From assembly GCA_029862045.1 (NCBI GenBank), contig JAOTYE010000007.1, positions 62,001 to 126,000 of the forward strand: a stretch of 64,000 nucleotides of DNA, in the 5' to 3' direction. This DNA comes from Gammaproteobacteria bacterium (GTDB lineage Bacteria > Pseudomonadota > Gammaproteobacteria > Steroidobacterales > Woeseiaceae). The position numbers were made by a program, and so were the translations under genes. Position 1 is the first letter of the stretch. The number at the start of each line of letters is the position of its first letter. Shown here piece by piece: positions 54,839 through 64,000 of this stretch. The notes below the pieces were generated by a model that was not told the DNA's origin, made no database searches, and saw only the letters and a list, made by a program, of their open reading frames with translations.

Positions 54839-56359
54839 CTACAGGTCGAAGTTGATTCCCTGGGCCAACGGCAGGTCGGAGCCCCAGTTGATCGTGTTCG
54901 TCTGCCTGCGCATGTACGTTTTCCAGGAATCGGATCCTGCCTCACGGCCACCACCCGTTTCTTTTTCGCCGCCAAACGCACCACCGATCTCGGCGCCCGA
55001 TGTGCCGATATTGACGTTGGCGATACCGCAGTCTGAACCCGCGCTCGACAGGAAGTACTCGGCATTTTGCAGATTATCTGTGAAGATCGAGGATGACAGG
55101 CCTTGCACGACACCATTCTGCATCGCTATTGCTTCATCCAGCGTATCGAATTGAATCAGGTACAGAATTGGACCAAAAGTCTCTTCCTGGACGATGTCCC
55201 AATCGTTTTGAGCTACGGCGATAGCAGGTGAAATGAAATGGCCGGGGCCATCAATGCGTTCCCCGCCACACAGGATTTCGCCACCTGAATTGCGAACGGC
55301 TGCGCACGCGGCCTCGACCTGCTCTACGGCAGACTCGTTAATCAGCGGACCCATGAGTGTGTTTTTGTCCAGAGGATCTCCGATTCGCACCTGCCCATAC
55401 GCTTTGAGGAGGGCGCTCTTCAGTTCCTCGTAACGTGACTTGTGAACGATTACGCGACGTGTAGTCGTGCAACGCTGACCGGCAGTGCCGACCGCGCCAA
55501 ACACGATTGAAGGCACCGCGATATCGAGATTCGCGTGCTCGTCGATAATGACGGCGTTGTTGCCGCCGAGTTCGAGCAGCAGTTTGCCCATCCGCGCCGT
55601 GACTTGTCCGCCTATCCGCTTGCCGACGCCGCAAGACCCGGTGAACGAAATGAGATTAACGCGCTTATCTTCCACAAACTTCGTCGACAGCGTGTGGCTG
55701 GAGTCGTCGTTAAACAGGAAGAACACCGGCGGTAAGTCCATACCGGCTAGTGCCTCATTAACGATTTTCTGTACCGCGACGCCACACAACGCAACATTTG
55801 ATGACGGTTTCCAGATGTTCACGTTGCCGCAAATAGCCGCGATGCAAGAGTTCCACGCCCAGACAGCGACCGGGAAATTAAATGCGGTGATCGTGCCTAT
55901 GATTCCCAGCGGGTGCCACTGCTCGTACATGCGATGCTGTGGTCGCTCCGAATGCATCGTATTGCCGTACAGCATGCGTGACTGGCCGACAGCAAAGTCG
56001 GCAATGTCGATCATCTCCTGAACTTCGCCGTCTCCTTCCGCCTTGATCTTGCCATTCTCGAGTGAGACGAGGCTGCCGAGCGCGTCCTTGTTGTCGCGCA
56101 AGGCGTTGCCGATCAGGCGCACGGCGTTGCCCCGAACGGGTGCCGGTATCTTGCGCCAGGCACGAAAAGACTCCTCCGCTTGTCCAATGAGGGTCTCATA
56201 TTCGGAAGTGACAGTAGATCGTACACTGGCGATGACTTCGCCCGTTGCCGGGTTTATGGACTCAATCAACTCAGCGGAAGTGTCTTCGCTGCTTTCACTG
56301 CCGTACCAGGTGCCCGCGTTGACGGCCTCAAGGCCCAAGCTGTCCAGAATTTTTTTCAT
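54839..56359 (-). CDS. Aldehyde dehydrogenase, antiquitin/aminoadipate-semialdehyde type
   Basis: 506 residues. ALDH fold with [20 protein letters not shown] (catalytic Glu in LELGG), [22 protein letters not shown] (nucleophile Cys) and [38 protein letters not shown] and the ending [24 protein letters not shown] are characteristic of ALDH7 (antiquitin), which oxidises 2-aminoadipate-6-semialdehyde. The gene starts four bases after the stop of a saccharopine-dehydrogenase gene, so the pair probably degrades lysine or saccharopine to 2-aminoadipate. The ATG at 56359 has GGAGAG upstream. Confidence 0.88.
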   Translation of the reverse strand: MKKILDSLGLEAVNAGTWYGSESSEDTSAELIESINPATGEVIASVRSTVTSEYETLIGQAEESFRAWRKIPAPVRGNAVRLIGNALRDNKDALGSLVSLENGKIKAEGDGEVQEMIDIADFAVGQSRMLYGNTMHSERPQHRMYEQWHPLGIIGTITAFNFPVAVWAWNSCIAAICGNVNIWKPSSNVALCGVAVQKIVNEALAGMDLPPVFFLFNDDSSHTLSTKFVEDKRVNLISFTGSCGVGKRIGGQVTARMGKLLLELGGNNAVIIDEHANLDIAVPSIVFGAVGTAGQRCTTTRRVIVHKSRYEELKSALLKAYGQVRIGDPLDKNTLMGPLINESAVEQVEAACAAVRNSGGEILCGGERIDGPGHFISPAIAVAQNDWDIVQEETFGPILYLIQFDTLDEAIAMQNGVVQGLSSSIFTDNLQNAEYFLSSAGSDCGIANVNIGTSGAEIGGAFGGEKETGGGREAGSDSWKTYMRRQTNTINWGSDLPLAQGINFDL

Positions 56360-56363
56360 TGTC

Positions 56364-57527
56364 TCACTCTCCGGTGACGCGCTGATGACCGGTCTCGCCT
56401 CGCGCAATTAGTTCTGCAGACTCGATATTCGTGCCGCCGTGCGCGTAGATTTGACCAAAGCGGTTCTCGACGATATCGCTCAAACGGAACTGCTCCTGCG
56501 GGACAAACCCCCCGTACTTGTCTGCTTCTGACAGTACGAGGTCGAGAATGCTGCAGACTCCAGCGGCTGTGGTCATCTGAATCGCCGACCACAATCTGCC
56601 CGCAACGACTTGCGGGTAGATCTTGTTGACGTAGTTCTCTTCACGCAACTCTCCATCCTGAATTCCTGTGACCGCTGCATAGATTACAACGACGTCCTGC
56701 AGGGTTTGTGGAACAGCGTTCTCGAGGATTCGTTTCAAGGTGCCACGATCATGATTCAGTTTCAGGCCATTCATGAGCAAACGCATCTGCTCGCAGTGAC
56801 CGGGATATCGAATCGTTTTGTAATTCATCGTATTGACGCGGTCGCCATAAGTCTCGCCAAGTGAACCGAGGCCACCGGAGGTGTTGAATGCCTCGTAACG
56901 CGTGCCGTCGATCTCGATTTTCTCAAGGCCTTCCAGCGGCAGCACGTCGACTTCCACGCCGTCCACGATGCTCTGACACAAATTGCCATACTCGTTTATG
57001 ATGCCGTCGGTTGACCACGTCAACGAATACTTGAGCACGTTGTTCGGATGTTGCGGTAATGCACCAACGCGCAGCTTGACGGACTTAAGTGAGTCGAAGT
57101 GTTGAATCAGCTCATTCGCCGCGATACTGATGAATCCCGGCGCAAGCCCGCATTGTGGAGCGAAGACTTTTTTCGACCCTGCGGCAAGACTGCGCACTGC
57201 CTCGGTGACCGCGACATCTTCGGTCAGGTCGAAGTAATGCAGATCTTCAGCGCGCGCAACCTCGGCAACGGCCAGATTACAGAAATAGGGCAGGCCCGAG
57301 ACGACAGCGATGGGCTTATGCTTGCGCACGTGCTTCGTCAACGCCGTTTTGTCACTGGCATCGAGTTCAAATGCCTTGATATCGGCGCTGCCATGAGCAT
57401 TGGCAACTTCGGCCGCGACACCGGGTTTTGAGTCCGCAAGCTGAACGCGATAGTCGCCACACTCGGCGAGCAGGCCGGATATCAGCACGCCGATCTTGCC
57501 GGCGCCCAGTACAAGTATGTCCTGCAT
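56364..57527 (-). CDS. Saccharopine dehydrogenase family protein (lysine degradation)
   Basis: 387 residues. N-terminal Rossmann fold [22 protein letters not shown] for NAD(P), [20 protein letters not shown], then a C-terminal catalytic domain with [18 protein letters not shown] and [21 protein letters not shown], as in Lys9-type saccharopine dehydrogenases (glutamate-forming). This enzyme splits saccharopine to aminoadipate semialdehyde and glutamate, matching the adjacent ALDH. The lysine-ketoglutarate reductase half is not visible in the window; a lysine 6-dehydrogenase role is an alternative. The ATG at 57527 has GGAG upstream; the longer open frame into the DAHP synthase gene is rejected. 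Confidence 0.85.
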   Translation of the reverse strand: MQDILVLGAGKIGVLISGLLAECGDYRVQLADSKPGVAAEVANAHGSADIKAFELDASDKTALTKHVRKHKPIAVVSGLPYFCNLAVAEVARAEDLHYFDLTEDVAVTEAVRSLAAGSKKVFAPQCGLAPGFISIAANELIQHFDSLKSVKLRVGALPQHPNNVLKYSLTWSTDGIINEYGNLCQSIVDGVEVDVLPLEGLEKIEIDGTRYEAFNTSGGLGSLGETYGDRVNTMNYKTIRYPGHCEQMRLLMNGLKLNHDRGTLKRILENAVPQTLQDVVVIYAAVTGIQDGELREENYVNKIYPQVVAGRLWSAIQMTTAAGVCSILDLVLSEADKYGGFVPQEQFRLSDIVENRFGQIYAHGGTNIESAELIARGETGHQRVTGE

Positions 57528-57650
57528 GAAGTCTGCTCCAGAAATCAACAACCGCCGGTCGAGCGGCGGGAATATGGCGCGCATTGTGCCTATGTCCCGG
57601 CGAGCTTTCCACACAGCGCTAAACTGCTGATTACATGAGAAACTTTTGCA

Positions 57651-57662
57651 GCATTGCAATGC
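57651..57662. promoter_or_regulatory. Palindrome between the lysine-degradation and aroG-type genes
   Basis: GCATTGCAATGC is a perfect 12-base palindrome in the 186-base divergent region. A TTGCAG (-35-like) and CATAGT (-10-like) pair of the rightward gene flanks it. It is a candidate operator; the regulator is unknown. Confidence 0.35.
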
Positions 57663-57713
57663 AGCATGGCATAGTTCGCGGTTCGGACGGGCCTGCAGCC
57701 CGCGATTTGATGC

Positions 57714-59111
57714 ATGACCACAGGATTTGATGTGAGCCGAACCATCACCAAGACCGATTGGCACCCCGCAAGCTGGCAGAGGATGCCGGCCGCGCAACAG
57801 GCCAGCTATCCCGATCAGCCAGCGCTTGATCGTGCTGTAGCGGATCTGAGCCGACTGCCGCCGATTGTCACATCGTGGGAAGTGGACGCGCTCAAGGATC
57901 ACATTTCGAAGGCCCAGCGAGGGGAAGCCTTCGTCCTGCAAGGTGGCGATTGTGCCGAGACCTTCGACGAATGCACGTCCGAGAACATCGTCGCCAAGCT
58001 CAAGATTCTGCTGCAGATGAGCCTTGTCATGTTGTATGGGCTGAAGAAGCCGGTCGTCCGGGTCGGACGCATGGCGGGTCAATATGCGAAACCGCGCTCC
58101 GCCGACACCGAGACTCGCGCGGGTAATTCATTACCGAGTTTTCGCGGTGATCTCGTCAATCGCAGCTCGTTTACTGCCGCAGACCGCATCCCCGATCCGC
58201 AGATGATCCTGCGCGGTTACGAACGAGCCGCGCTGACTTTGAATTTTGTTCGTTCATTGATCGATGGTGGTTTCGCCGACTTGCATCACCCTGAATATTG
58301 GGATCTTGGATGGGTAGGACACTCGGCGATGGCCGATGAATACCATGAGATCGTCAAGTCGATATCGAATTCACTTGATTTCCTCGAGACGATTTCGGGC
58401 GAAGCGGTACACAAGACGCAACGCGCCGATATATACGCGGCTCACGAAGGACTGCATCTCTTGTACGAACAATCGCAGACGCGATACCTCGATCGTCGCG
58501 AACGCTGGTACAACCTGACGACTCACTTTCCATGGATCGGTATGCGTACCGCTGCGATGGACGGCGCGCATGTTGAGTATTTTCGTGGCATCGCAAATCC
58601 GATGGGCATCAAGATCGGCCCTGGCATGACCGGAGAGTGGCTACAGGACCTGATATCGGTCCTGAATCCGAATAACGAACCGGGACGATTGACGCTTATT
58701 CATCGCTTTGGATCGAAAGCGATCGAGGAGTGCCTGCCCGACATGATTACCGCTGTACGGGAGACCGGTTCGCCGGTGCTGTGGGTTTGCGATCCCATGC
58801 ATGGCAATACCGAAAGCACGGCGGACGGCACCAAGACCCGTCGTTTCGACAACATCGTGTCCGAATTGGAGCTGGCTTTTCGTGTCCATGAATCAATGGG
58901 CAGCTATCTGGGTGGCGTGCATCTGGAGCTCACGGGCGAGAACGTTACTGAATGCACTGGCGGAGCACGCGGTCTGACCGACGGCGATCTGGCGCGTGCG
59001 TACAAGTCAACCGTCGATCCACGACTCAACTACGAACAGGCCATGGAAGTCGCGATGCGGATTGCAGGCTTGCATCATGCGAACGCAAAGATCTCACGCA
59101 AGAAAACCTAG
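57714..59111 (+). CDS. Class II 3-deoxy-7-phosphoheptulonate (DAHP) synthase
   Basis: 465 residues, the plant/mycobacterial class II form rather than AroF/G/H. Signature runs: WHPASWQRMPAAQQASYPD at the N-terminus, FVLQGGDCAETFDECTSENI (Cys as metal ligand), VVRVGRMAGQYAKPRS, and VCDPMHGNTESTADGTKTRRFDN near the end (His and Asp ligands), then HLELTGENVTECTGGA (Glu). It condenses erythrose 4-phosphate with phosphoenolpyruvate, the entry to the shikimate pathway. Its stop shares CTAG with the convergent rluE stop. Confidence 0.94.
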   Translation: MTTGFDVSRTITKTDWHPASWQRMPAAQQASYPDQPALDRAVADLSRLPPIVTSWEVDALKDHISKAQRGEAFVLQGGDCAETFDECTSENIVAKLKILLQMSLVMLYGLKKPVVRVGRMAGQYAKPRSADTETRAGNSLPSFRGDLVNRSSFTAADRIPDPQMILRGYERAALTLNFVRSLIDGGFADLHHPEYWDLGWVGHSAMADEYHEIVKSISNSLDFLETISGEAVHKTQRADIYAAHEGLHLLYEQSQTRYLDRRERWYNLTTHFPWIGMRTAAMDGAHVEYFRGIANPMGIKIGPGMTGEWLQDLISVLNPNNEPGRLTLIHRFGSKAIEECLPDMITAVRETGSPVLWVCDPMHGNTESTADGTKTRRFDNIVSELELAFRVHESMGSYLGGVHLELTGENVTECTGGARGLTDGDLARAYKSTVDPRLNYEQAMEVAMRIAGLHHANAKISRKKT

Positions 59112-59683
59112 CTTGCGGTGCTGCGTAGCTGCGCCCAGGCTTCGCTATTTTCGATTACCCGTATTTTTCCGGGCTGCAGTTCGTCAAGCGACCACGGGCC
59201 GACGGAGCATCTGATCAGGCGCAATGTCGGCAAACCGACAGCGGCTGTCATGCGTCTGACCTGCCGGTTACGTCCTTCTGCCAGCACCACCTCAATCCAG
59301 CAATCCGCAACTTTGACGCGGTGTCGAATCGGCGGGTCGCGCTCCCATAGATCAGCAGGCGCATCGATTCGTTCGGCTGACCGGGCTGCAGCCGGTCCAT
59401 CGCGCAGAGAGACACCGCTTTGCAGCTGTGCGAGTTGCGTCTGCGTTGGGTCGCCTTCTACCTGTGCCCAATAGGTCTTCGTGATCCTGGATTTGGGCTG
59501 GCTCACACGCGCCTGCAGGCGACCGTCATCGGTCAGCAGCAGCAAGCCTTCGCTCTCGAAATCGAGTCTTCCTGCCGGGTAGACGTTCTTTTGTCTAACG
59601 AAGTCGGCAAGCGTCTGGCGCCCATCCCGGTCGCGAAACTGGCTGAGCACACGATAGGGCTTGTTTAGGAGAATGAGTGGCAT
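59108..59683 (-). CDS. rluE: 23S rRNA pseudouridine synthase RluE
   Basis: 191 residues. RsuA-family without an S4 domain, like E. coli RluE. The catalytic Asp is in [19 protein letters not shown], and [19 protein letters not shown] is the conserved third motif. It isomerises U2457 of 23S rRNA in E. coli. It is divergent from icd, as in E. coli, and overlaps the aroG-type gene at its 3' end. Confidence 0.93.
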   Translation of the reverse strand: MPLILLNKPYRVLSQFRDRDGRQTLADFVRQKNVYPAGRLDFESEGLLLLTDDGRLQARVSQPKSRITKTYWAQVEGDPTQTQLAQLQSGVSLRDGPAAARSAERIDAPADLWERDPPIRHRVKVADCWIEVVLAEGRNRQVRRMTAAVGLPTLRLIRCSVGPWSLDELQPGKIRVIENSEAWAQLRSTAS

Positions 59684-59710
59684 GTCGACGTCGGAGTAAC
59701 CATGAAAGGC

Positions 59711-59739
59711 TTATCGCTATCCTGTTTGATCGGTACAAT
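59711..59739 (+). promoter_or_regulatory. Candidate promoter of icd
   Basis: TTATCG (59711-59716), 17-base spacer and TACAAT (59734-59739, 5/6). It lies about 45 bases before the icd start. The -35 is weak. Confidence 0.4.
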
Positions 59740-59784
59740 GCACGCCTTTCGCGGTCCAGTTGTCCGCCCCAGATGAGAGTCACG

Positions 59785-61125
59785 ATGCAGTATGACCACA
59801 TCAACGTCCCCACCGACGGTGAGGCCATAAAGGCGAATCGAGACCATACACTCGTCGTCCCCGATTATCCGATTATCCCGTACATTGAAGGTGACGGGAT
59901 CGGTATTGATGTTACGCCGGTCATGCTCGACGTTGTCAATGCGGCAGTCAGAAAAGCGTACGGCGACAGCCGTGAGATCAAATGGATGCAGGTGTATGCG
60001 GGGCAGGCCGCTGCAGACCTGTATGGCGAAACGTCGTACCTGCCGGACGAAACGCTGCATGCGTTGACTCGATACATCGTCTCGATCAAGGGCCCGCTGA
60101 CCACACCGGTTGGCGGCGGGATTCGTTCCCTGAATGTTTCGATCCGGCAGACCCTGGATCTGTATGCCTGTGTGCGACCGATACGCTACTTTCCGGGGGT
60201 CTCGACGCCGATGAAACAGTCGGATCTCGTCGACATGACGGTCTTTCGTGAAAATACTGAAGACATCTACGCGGGGATCGAGTACCCGACCGGATCGCGG
60301 GAAGTGCAAAAGCTGATTCACTTCCTGCAGACCGAACTTGGCGTTACAAAAATTCGTTTCCCTGCGAGCTCGGGTATTGGTATCAAACCCGTATCGCGCG
60401 AAGGCTCCGAGCGGCTTGTTCGCAAAGCGATTCAGTACTGCGTGGAACGCGACTACCGTTCCGTGTCACTTGTCCATAAGGGCAACATTATGAAATTTAC
60501 CGAAGGCGCGTTTTGCCAATGGGGCTATGACGTTGCCAGGGCGGAGTTTGGTGCCGTGGAAAAGGATGGTGGACCGTGGCTTGCGTTCGAGAACCCGGTT
60601 ACCGGCCGCGAGATCATCATCAAGGATGTTATTGCTGACAACTTCCTGCAACAGATCCTGATGAAGCCTGAAGACTACGACGTCATCGCGACAATGAACC
60701 TCAACGGCGACTACATTTCGGACGCGCTGGCTGCCCAGGTGGGTGGTATCGGCATTGCGCCGGGCGCGAACATTGGTGACTCGGTGGCTGTATTCGAGGC
60801 AACGCACGGTACGGCACCGGGCTTCGCGGGCAAGGACCGCGTGAATCCGGGCTCGTTGATTCTGTCGGCGGAAATGATGCTCCGCTACATGGGCTGGACC
60901 GAAGCGGCAGACAGCGTCATGAAAGGTGTCGCGAACACGATTGCCCACGGCGAATTAACGTTTGATCTGGCGAGATTGCGGGAAGCGATTTACCAGCCGA
61001 TTCGAAAAGACAGGCCGCACGACAAGAAAGAGGTCGAACAGGAACTGGAGCAGTTGATTCCGGGTGCGACGCTTGTTGGCACACGCGGCTTCGGTGACGC
61101 CGTAATTCGGCACATGGATGACTAG
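59785..61125 (+). CDS. icd: Isocitrate dehydrogenase (NADP)
   Basis: 446 residues. [18 protein letters not shown] and [18 protein letters not shown] are the E. coli Icd-type motifs, with [28 protein letters not shown] and [20 protein letters not shown] (metal-binding Asp and catalytic Tyr/Lys regions, phosphorylatable Ser in the RSLNVSIRQ segment near residue 120). It oxidises isocitrate to 2-oxoglutarate. The ATG at 59785 (MQYDHINVP) has GAGAG upstream; ATG 59773 is an alternative. It overlaps the next gene by eight bases. Confidence 0.96.
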   Translation: MQYDHINVPTDGEAIKANRDHTLVVPDYPIIPYIEGDGIGIDVTPVMLDVVNAAVRKAYGDSREIKWMQVYAGQAAADLYGETSYLPDETLHALTRYIVSIKGPLTTPVGGGIRSLNVSIRQTLDLYACVRPIRYFPGVSTPMKQSDLVDMTVFRENTEDIYAGIEYPTGSREVQKLIHFLQTELGVTKIRFPASSGIGIKPVSREGSERLVRKAIQYCVERDYRSVSLVHKGNIMKFTEGAFCQWGYDVARAEFGAVEKDGGPWLAFENPVTGREIIIKDVIADNFLQQILMKPEDYDVIATMNLNGDYISDALAAQVGGIGIAPGANIGDSVAVFEATHGTAPGFAGKDRVNPGSLILSAEMMLRYMGWTEAADSVMKGVANTIAHGELTFDLARLREAIYQPIRKDRPHDKKEVEQELEQLIPGATLVGTRGFGDAVIRHMDD

Positions 61126-61753
61126 GGCAGTCTTTGACAAGGACTGTCGCGCCTGCCCGCGACTTGCTGAGTTCCTCGATACAGTTGGCGAACGATTCCC
61201 GGACTACTATTGCCGGCCCGTGCCGCCGTTCGGCGATGCGGAGTCTGAATTTCTGATCGTGGGTCTGGCGCCCGGCATGCACGGTGCTAATCGTACGGGG
61301 CGACCATTCACCGGCGATCACGCCGGCATTTTGTTGTATCAGATGTTGCACAAGTTCGGCTTCGCAACACGCCAGGAATCGCTGGCAGCCGATGACGATC
61401 TTCGACTGACGAACTGTCGCATTACGAATGCCGTGAAGTGTTTGCCGCCCGACAACAAGCCAGTAGGTGCCGAAATCAACACGTGCAACACGTTTCTTGC
61501 GAACGAACTAACGCTGTTGCCAGAGTCATCGCTGGTGCTTGCGCTGGGTGGAATCGCACATCGGGCGATCATCAAGGCGCTCGTCTTGAGGCAGGCGGAT
61601 TTCAAATTTGCACACGCGGCTGTACATGACCTCGGTAACATTCGACTCCTGGATTCGTATCACTGCAGCCGCTACAACACGAATACGCGCCGGCTAACGA
61701 CCGAGATGTTCGAAGTAGTATTTGCGAAGGCACAGGGGTTGCTGGACAAATAG
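61118..61753 (+). CDS. Uracil-DNA glycosylase, family 5-like
   Basis: 211 residues. Four Cys that bind [4Fe-4S] are plausible (CRACPRL near residue 10, NAVKCLPP and C in the following helix). The catalytic motif [26 protein letters not shown] and the closing [19 protein letters not shown] are those of family 5 (UDGb) glycosylases, which remove uracil and other deaminated bases. It overlaps icd at 61118-61125 and ends four bases before the uvrC start. Confidence 0.9.
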   Translation: MTRAVFDKDCRACPRLAEFLDTVGERFPDYYCRPVPPFGDAESEFLIVGLAPGMHGANRTGRPFTGDHAGILLYQMLHKFGFATRQESLAADDDLRLTNCRITNAVKCLPPDNKPVGAEINTCNTFLANELTLLPESSLVLALGGIAHRAIIKALVLRQADFKFAHAAVHDLGNIRLLDSYHCSRYNTNTRRLTTEMFEVVFAKAQGLLDK

Positions 61754-61757
61754 CAAC

Positions 61758-63593
61758 GTGAGCAACGAACGTACATTTGACGAGAAGTCTTTTCTCCGCA
61801 GTCTGACGCATCGGCCGGGCGTCTATCGCATGCTCAACGCTAAGCACAAAATCATTTATGTCGGCAAGGCGCGTGACCTGAAGAAGCGCGTATCGAGTTA
61901 TTTCCACCGCACGCACGACTCTGTAAAGACGGCAGCCATGATGGAACTCGTCGCGAATGTCGAAGTTACGGTAACGAATACGGAAGCAGAGGCGCTGATT
62001 CTCGAATACAACCTGATCAAACAACACAAGCCACGCTTCAACGTCATTCTCCGCGATGACAAGAGCTACCCGTACATCTATGTATCAACCAAGCATCGTT
62101 TTCCGCGGCTGCAGTTTCACCGTGGACCGCGCAAAGGCAAGGGCCGCTACTTCGGTCCTTACCCGAGTACCAGCGCGGTTCGCCAAACTCTCAACGAATT
62201 ACAGAAACTGTTCCTGATTCGACAATGTCAGGACAGTTATTTCAGTAATCGCACGCGGCCTTGTTTGCAGTATCAGATCAAACGGTGCACGGCGCCGTGC
62301 GTTGATCTTATTAGCAGGGAGCAATACGCGCAGGATGTCGACACGGCTATCGAATTCCTGGAAGGCAGAAACCAGAGCGTTATCGACACGTTCGTCGAAC
62401 GGATGGACGAGGCGTCAGGCGCGCAGCGATACGAACAAGCTGCGCGATTCCGCGACCAGATAGCGCGCCTGAAGGAAATCGAGGCGCGGCAATTGATTTC
62501 GCGGTCTGCGCGCAAGGATCTCGACATCCTGGGTTTCGCGTCAAATGGTGCGATGCACTGCGTAACCGTGTTGTTTATTCGTAACGGCGCCGTCATCGGC
62601 AGCCGCGATCATTTTCCACGTCTTGCGGGCGCGGCGGATCAACAGAAGATACTCAATGGATTTGTTGCACAGTATTACCTGGGCCGAGATGCGCCTGCCG
62701 AGATTATTCTGGACTGTGAAATTGACGATGGTTCGCTGCTCGAAGCGGAGCTGAGCCAACGAATGGGCCGCAAGATCGCGATTAAGAACCGGGTTCGCGG
62801 CGATCGGTTGCGCTGGTTGCAGATGGCCCGAACGAATGCTGAGCAGGGTCTGAATTTACAGGTTGCGAGCAATGCGACGATACGAAAACAATTTGCTGCG
62901 CTCGCGGAGGCGTTGCAAATACACGAGCCTGCCGAACGTCTCGAGTGCTTCGACGTCAGCCATACGTCGGGTGAAGCGACGGTGGCGTCGTGCGTTGTAT
63001 TCAACGCGGCAGGACCCCTGAAAAGCGACTACCGCCGCTTCAACCTGAGTCCGGAGTCGGCCGGGGATGACTATGCTGCGATGGCTGAGGCGTTACGGCG
63101 CCGATATACCCGTGCTAAAAAGGGCGAGGTTCCGATGCCCGATGTTCTATTCGTCGATGGCGGCAAAGGACAGCTCGCCGCCGCCATGACGGTGCTCGAT
63201 GAGCTTGACCTCGATTGGCTCAAGGTCGTTGCTGTTGCAAAAGGGCGGGCCCGTAAGCCCGGGGCAGAGCGGCTGTTCATGGCGGGCGAAACGAGAGCTA
63301 TGCAACTGCCATCCGACTCGCCGGCGCTGCTATTGATTCAGCAAATACGCGATGAAGCACACCGATTCGCCATCATGGGCCATCGCCAGCGGCGCGCCAA
63401 GGCGCGTAACACATCGCGGCTTGAGCGAATCCCGGGTCTCGGGCCGAAGAAGCGCCGCGAGCTATTGCGACAGTTTGGGGGCTTGCAGGGTGTCATTGGG
63501 GCAGGCGTCGATGATCTGAGCAAAGTGCGGGGAATCAGTCGATCCCTGGCCGAATCGATATACAATGACCTGCATCTGGACGGACAAAACTAA
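61758..63593 (+). CDS. uvrC: Excinuclease ABC subunit C
   Basis: 611 residues, E. coli-like length (610). N-terminal GIY-YIG nuclease (PGVYRMLNAKHKIIYVGKA), a central UVR motif and Cys-rich segment (CLQYQIKRCTAPCVDLI), the C-terminal RNase-H-like nuclease (ECFDVSHTSGE, LFVDGGKGQLAAA with catalytic Asp) and two helix-hairpin-helix motifs (LERIPGLGPKKRRELLRQFG). It makes both incisions in nucleotide-excision repair. A GTG start at 61758 is used. pgsA follows, as in other gammaproteobacteria. Confidence 0.96.
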   Translation: MSNERTFDEKSFLRSLTHRPGVYRMLNAKHKIIYVGKARDLKKRVSSYFHRTHDSVKTAAMMELVANVEVTVTNTEAEALILEYNLIKQHKPRFNVILRDDKSYPYIYVSTKHRFPRLQFHRGPRKGKGRYFGPYPSTSAVRQTLNELQKLFLIRQCQDSYFSNRTRPCLQYQIKRCTAPCVDLISREQYAQDVDTAIEFLEGRNQSVIDTFVERMDEASGAQRYEQAARFRDQIARLKEIEARQLISRSARKDLDILGFASNGAMHCVTVLFIRNGAVIGSRDHFPRLAGAADQQKILNGFVAQYYLGRDAPAEIILDCEIDDGSLLEAELSQRMGRKIAIKNRVRGDRLRWLQMARTNAEQGLNLQVASNATIRKQFAALAEALQIHEPAERLECFDVSHTSGEATVASCVVFNAAGPLKSDYRRFNLSPESAGDDYAAMAEALRRRYTRAKKGEVPMPDVLFVDGGKGQLAAAMTVLDELDLDWLKVVAVAKGRARKPGAERLFMAGETRAMQLPSDSPALLLIQQIRDEAHRFAIMGHRQRRAKARNTSRLERIPGLGPKKRRELLRQFGGLQGVIGAGVDDLSKVRGISRSLAESIYNDLHLDGQN

Positions 63594-63611
63594 GAAAAAG
63601 CGACCCGGCCT

Positions 63612-64000
63612 TTGAAACTTAATCTCGCCATCCTTCTGACGCTGTTTCGTATCGCTGCGATACCGTTGGTGGTTGTGCTCTTTTATAGTCCGATGCAGCA
63701 CGCACGACCAGTCGCGGCAATTCTGTTTGGCATAGCGGCGGTTACTGACATTCTCGACGGGTGGGTAGCACGGCGCTTCGGCCAAATGTCGAAGTTCGGT
63801 GAGTTCCTGGATCCTGTGGCGGACAAGCTCATGGTGGCGATCGTGCTGGTCATGCTGGTGCAGGGCGACCCACTCTGGTATGTCGACATCATCGCCATGA
63901 TCATCATCGGGCGCGAGATCACGATCTCGGCGCTCAGGGAGTGGATGGCGACAATCGGCGAGCGCGCAAATGTCCAGGTAACCATGTCAGGAAAGATCAA
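63612..64000 (+). CDS. pgsA: CDP-diacylglycerol-glycerol-3-phosphate 3-phosphatidyltransferase, N-terminal part
   Basis: The window cuts the gene after 129 codons. The CDP-alcohol phosphotransferase motif is complete in TDILDGWVARRFGQMSKFGEFLDPVADK (D-x2-D-G-x2-A-R-x8-G-x3-D-x3-D), preceded by a hydrophobic helix. It makes phosphatidylglycerophosphate in the inner membrane. A TTG at 63612 (MKLNLAILLTLFRI) is the start that matches homologues. It lies 18 bases after uvrC. Confidence 0.9.
   Translation, partial: MKLNLAILLTLFRIAAIPLVVVLFYSPMQHARPVAAILFGIAAVTDILDGWVARRFGQMSKFGEFLDPVADKLMVAIVLVMLVQGDPLWYVDIIAMIIIGREITISALREWMATIGERANVQVTMSGKI

Noticed and set aside
57528-58082. N-terminal extension of the saccharopine dehydrogenase
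   Set aside because: The frame is open but is antisense to the DAHP synthase gene and the Rossmann-fold start with a ribosome site is at 57527.

Overview
The window is a continuous stretch of bacterial chromosome, fairly GC-rich and densely coded. The gene families and their order point to a gammaproteobacterium: yebC-ruvC-ruvA-ruvB-ybgC-tolQRAB-pal-cpoB, mnmA next to a nudJ-type Nudix gene, rluE divergent from icd, a fused aspartokinase/homoserine dehydrogenase followed by thrB and thrC, and a synthetase-type RelA. An AlkB-type alkane hydroxylase and many intergenic repeats would suit a free-living, probably marine lineage (Woeseiales-like is a guess from content, not a measured placement).

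Layout. 1-4.8 kb: end of an MFS transporter, a PLP-dependent decarboxylase, an outer-membrane protein, alkB, and divergently a lipoprotein cytochrome c and a small membrane protein. 4.9-10.5 kb: the 2-oxoglutarate dehydrogenase operon sucA-sucB-lpdA. 10.5-15.06 kb: an accessory stretch of five small, poorly characterised genes, all on the plus strand, each separated from the next by a composite repeat of imperfect palindromes with fixed spacing; this is the most unusual part. 15.1-20.3 kb: an amino-acid/sodium symporter, an NfeD-SPFH pair and relA. 20.3-28.3 kb: DNA repair (yebC, ruvCAB) running into the Tol-Pal envelope operon. 28.4 kb: tRNA-Lys with a duplicated 3' end. 28.6-33.3 kb: thrA-thrB-thrC. 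33.3-38.6 kb: small accessory genes (NERD, GNAT, CDGSH, TatD, a secreted beta-helix repeat protein, a zinc metallopeptidase, DUF2333). 38.6-46.0 kb: a minus-strand run cobB, acnA, mnmA, nudJ, a small conserved gene and purB. 46.1-48.9 kb: fumC, nudL, mazG. 49.0-52.05 kb: two small exported proteins and a PhoP/PhoQ-like two-component system. 52.0-54.2 kb: a second SPFH/NfeD pair. 54.2-57.5 kb: a short asparaginase-like protein and a lysine-degradation pair. 57.7-64 kb: class II DAHP synthase, rluE, icd, a uracil-DNA glycosylase, uvrC and the start of pgsA.

Four TCA-cycle loci lie in the window (sucAB-lpdA, acnA, fumC, icd). The Tol-Pal proteins, OmpA-like lipoproteins and the two-component system cover envelope maintenance; RuvABC, UvrC, UDG, MazG and the two Nudix enzymes cover DNA repair and nucleotide-pool cleaning. 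I found no CRISPR array, prophage, insertion sequence or complete mobile element. Two repeat families stand out: the multi-hairpin family at 10.6-15.06 kb, and a second family (43.3 and 54.7 kb) in which a conserved loop sits on stems of different sequence that stay paired.
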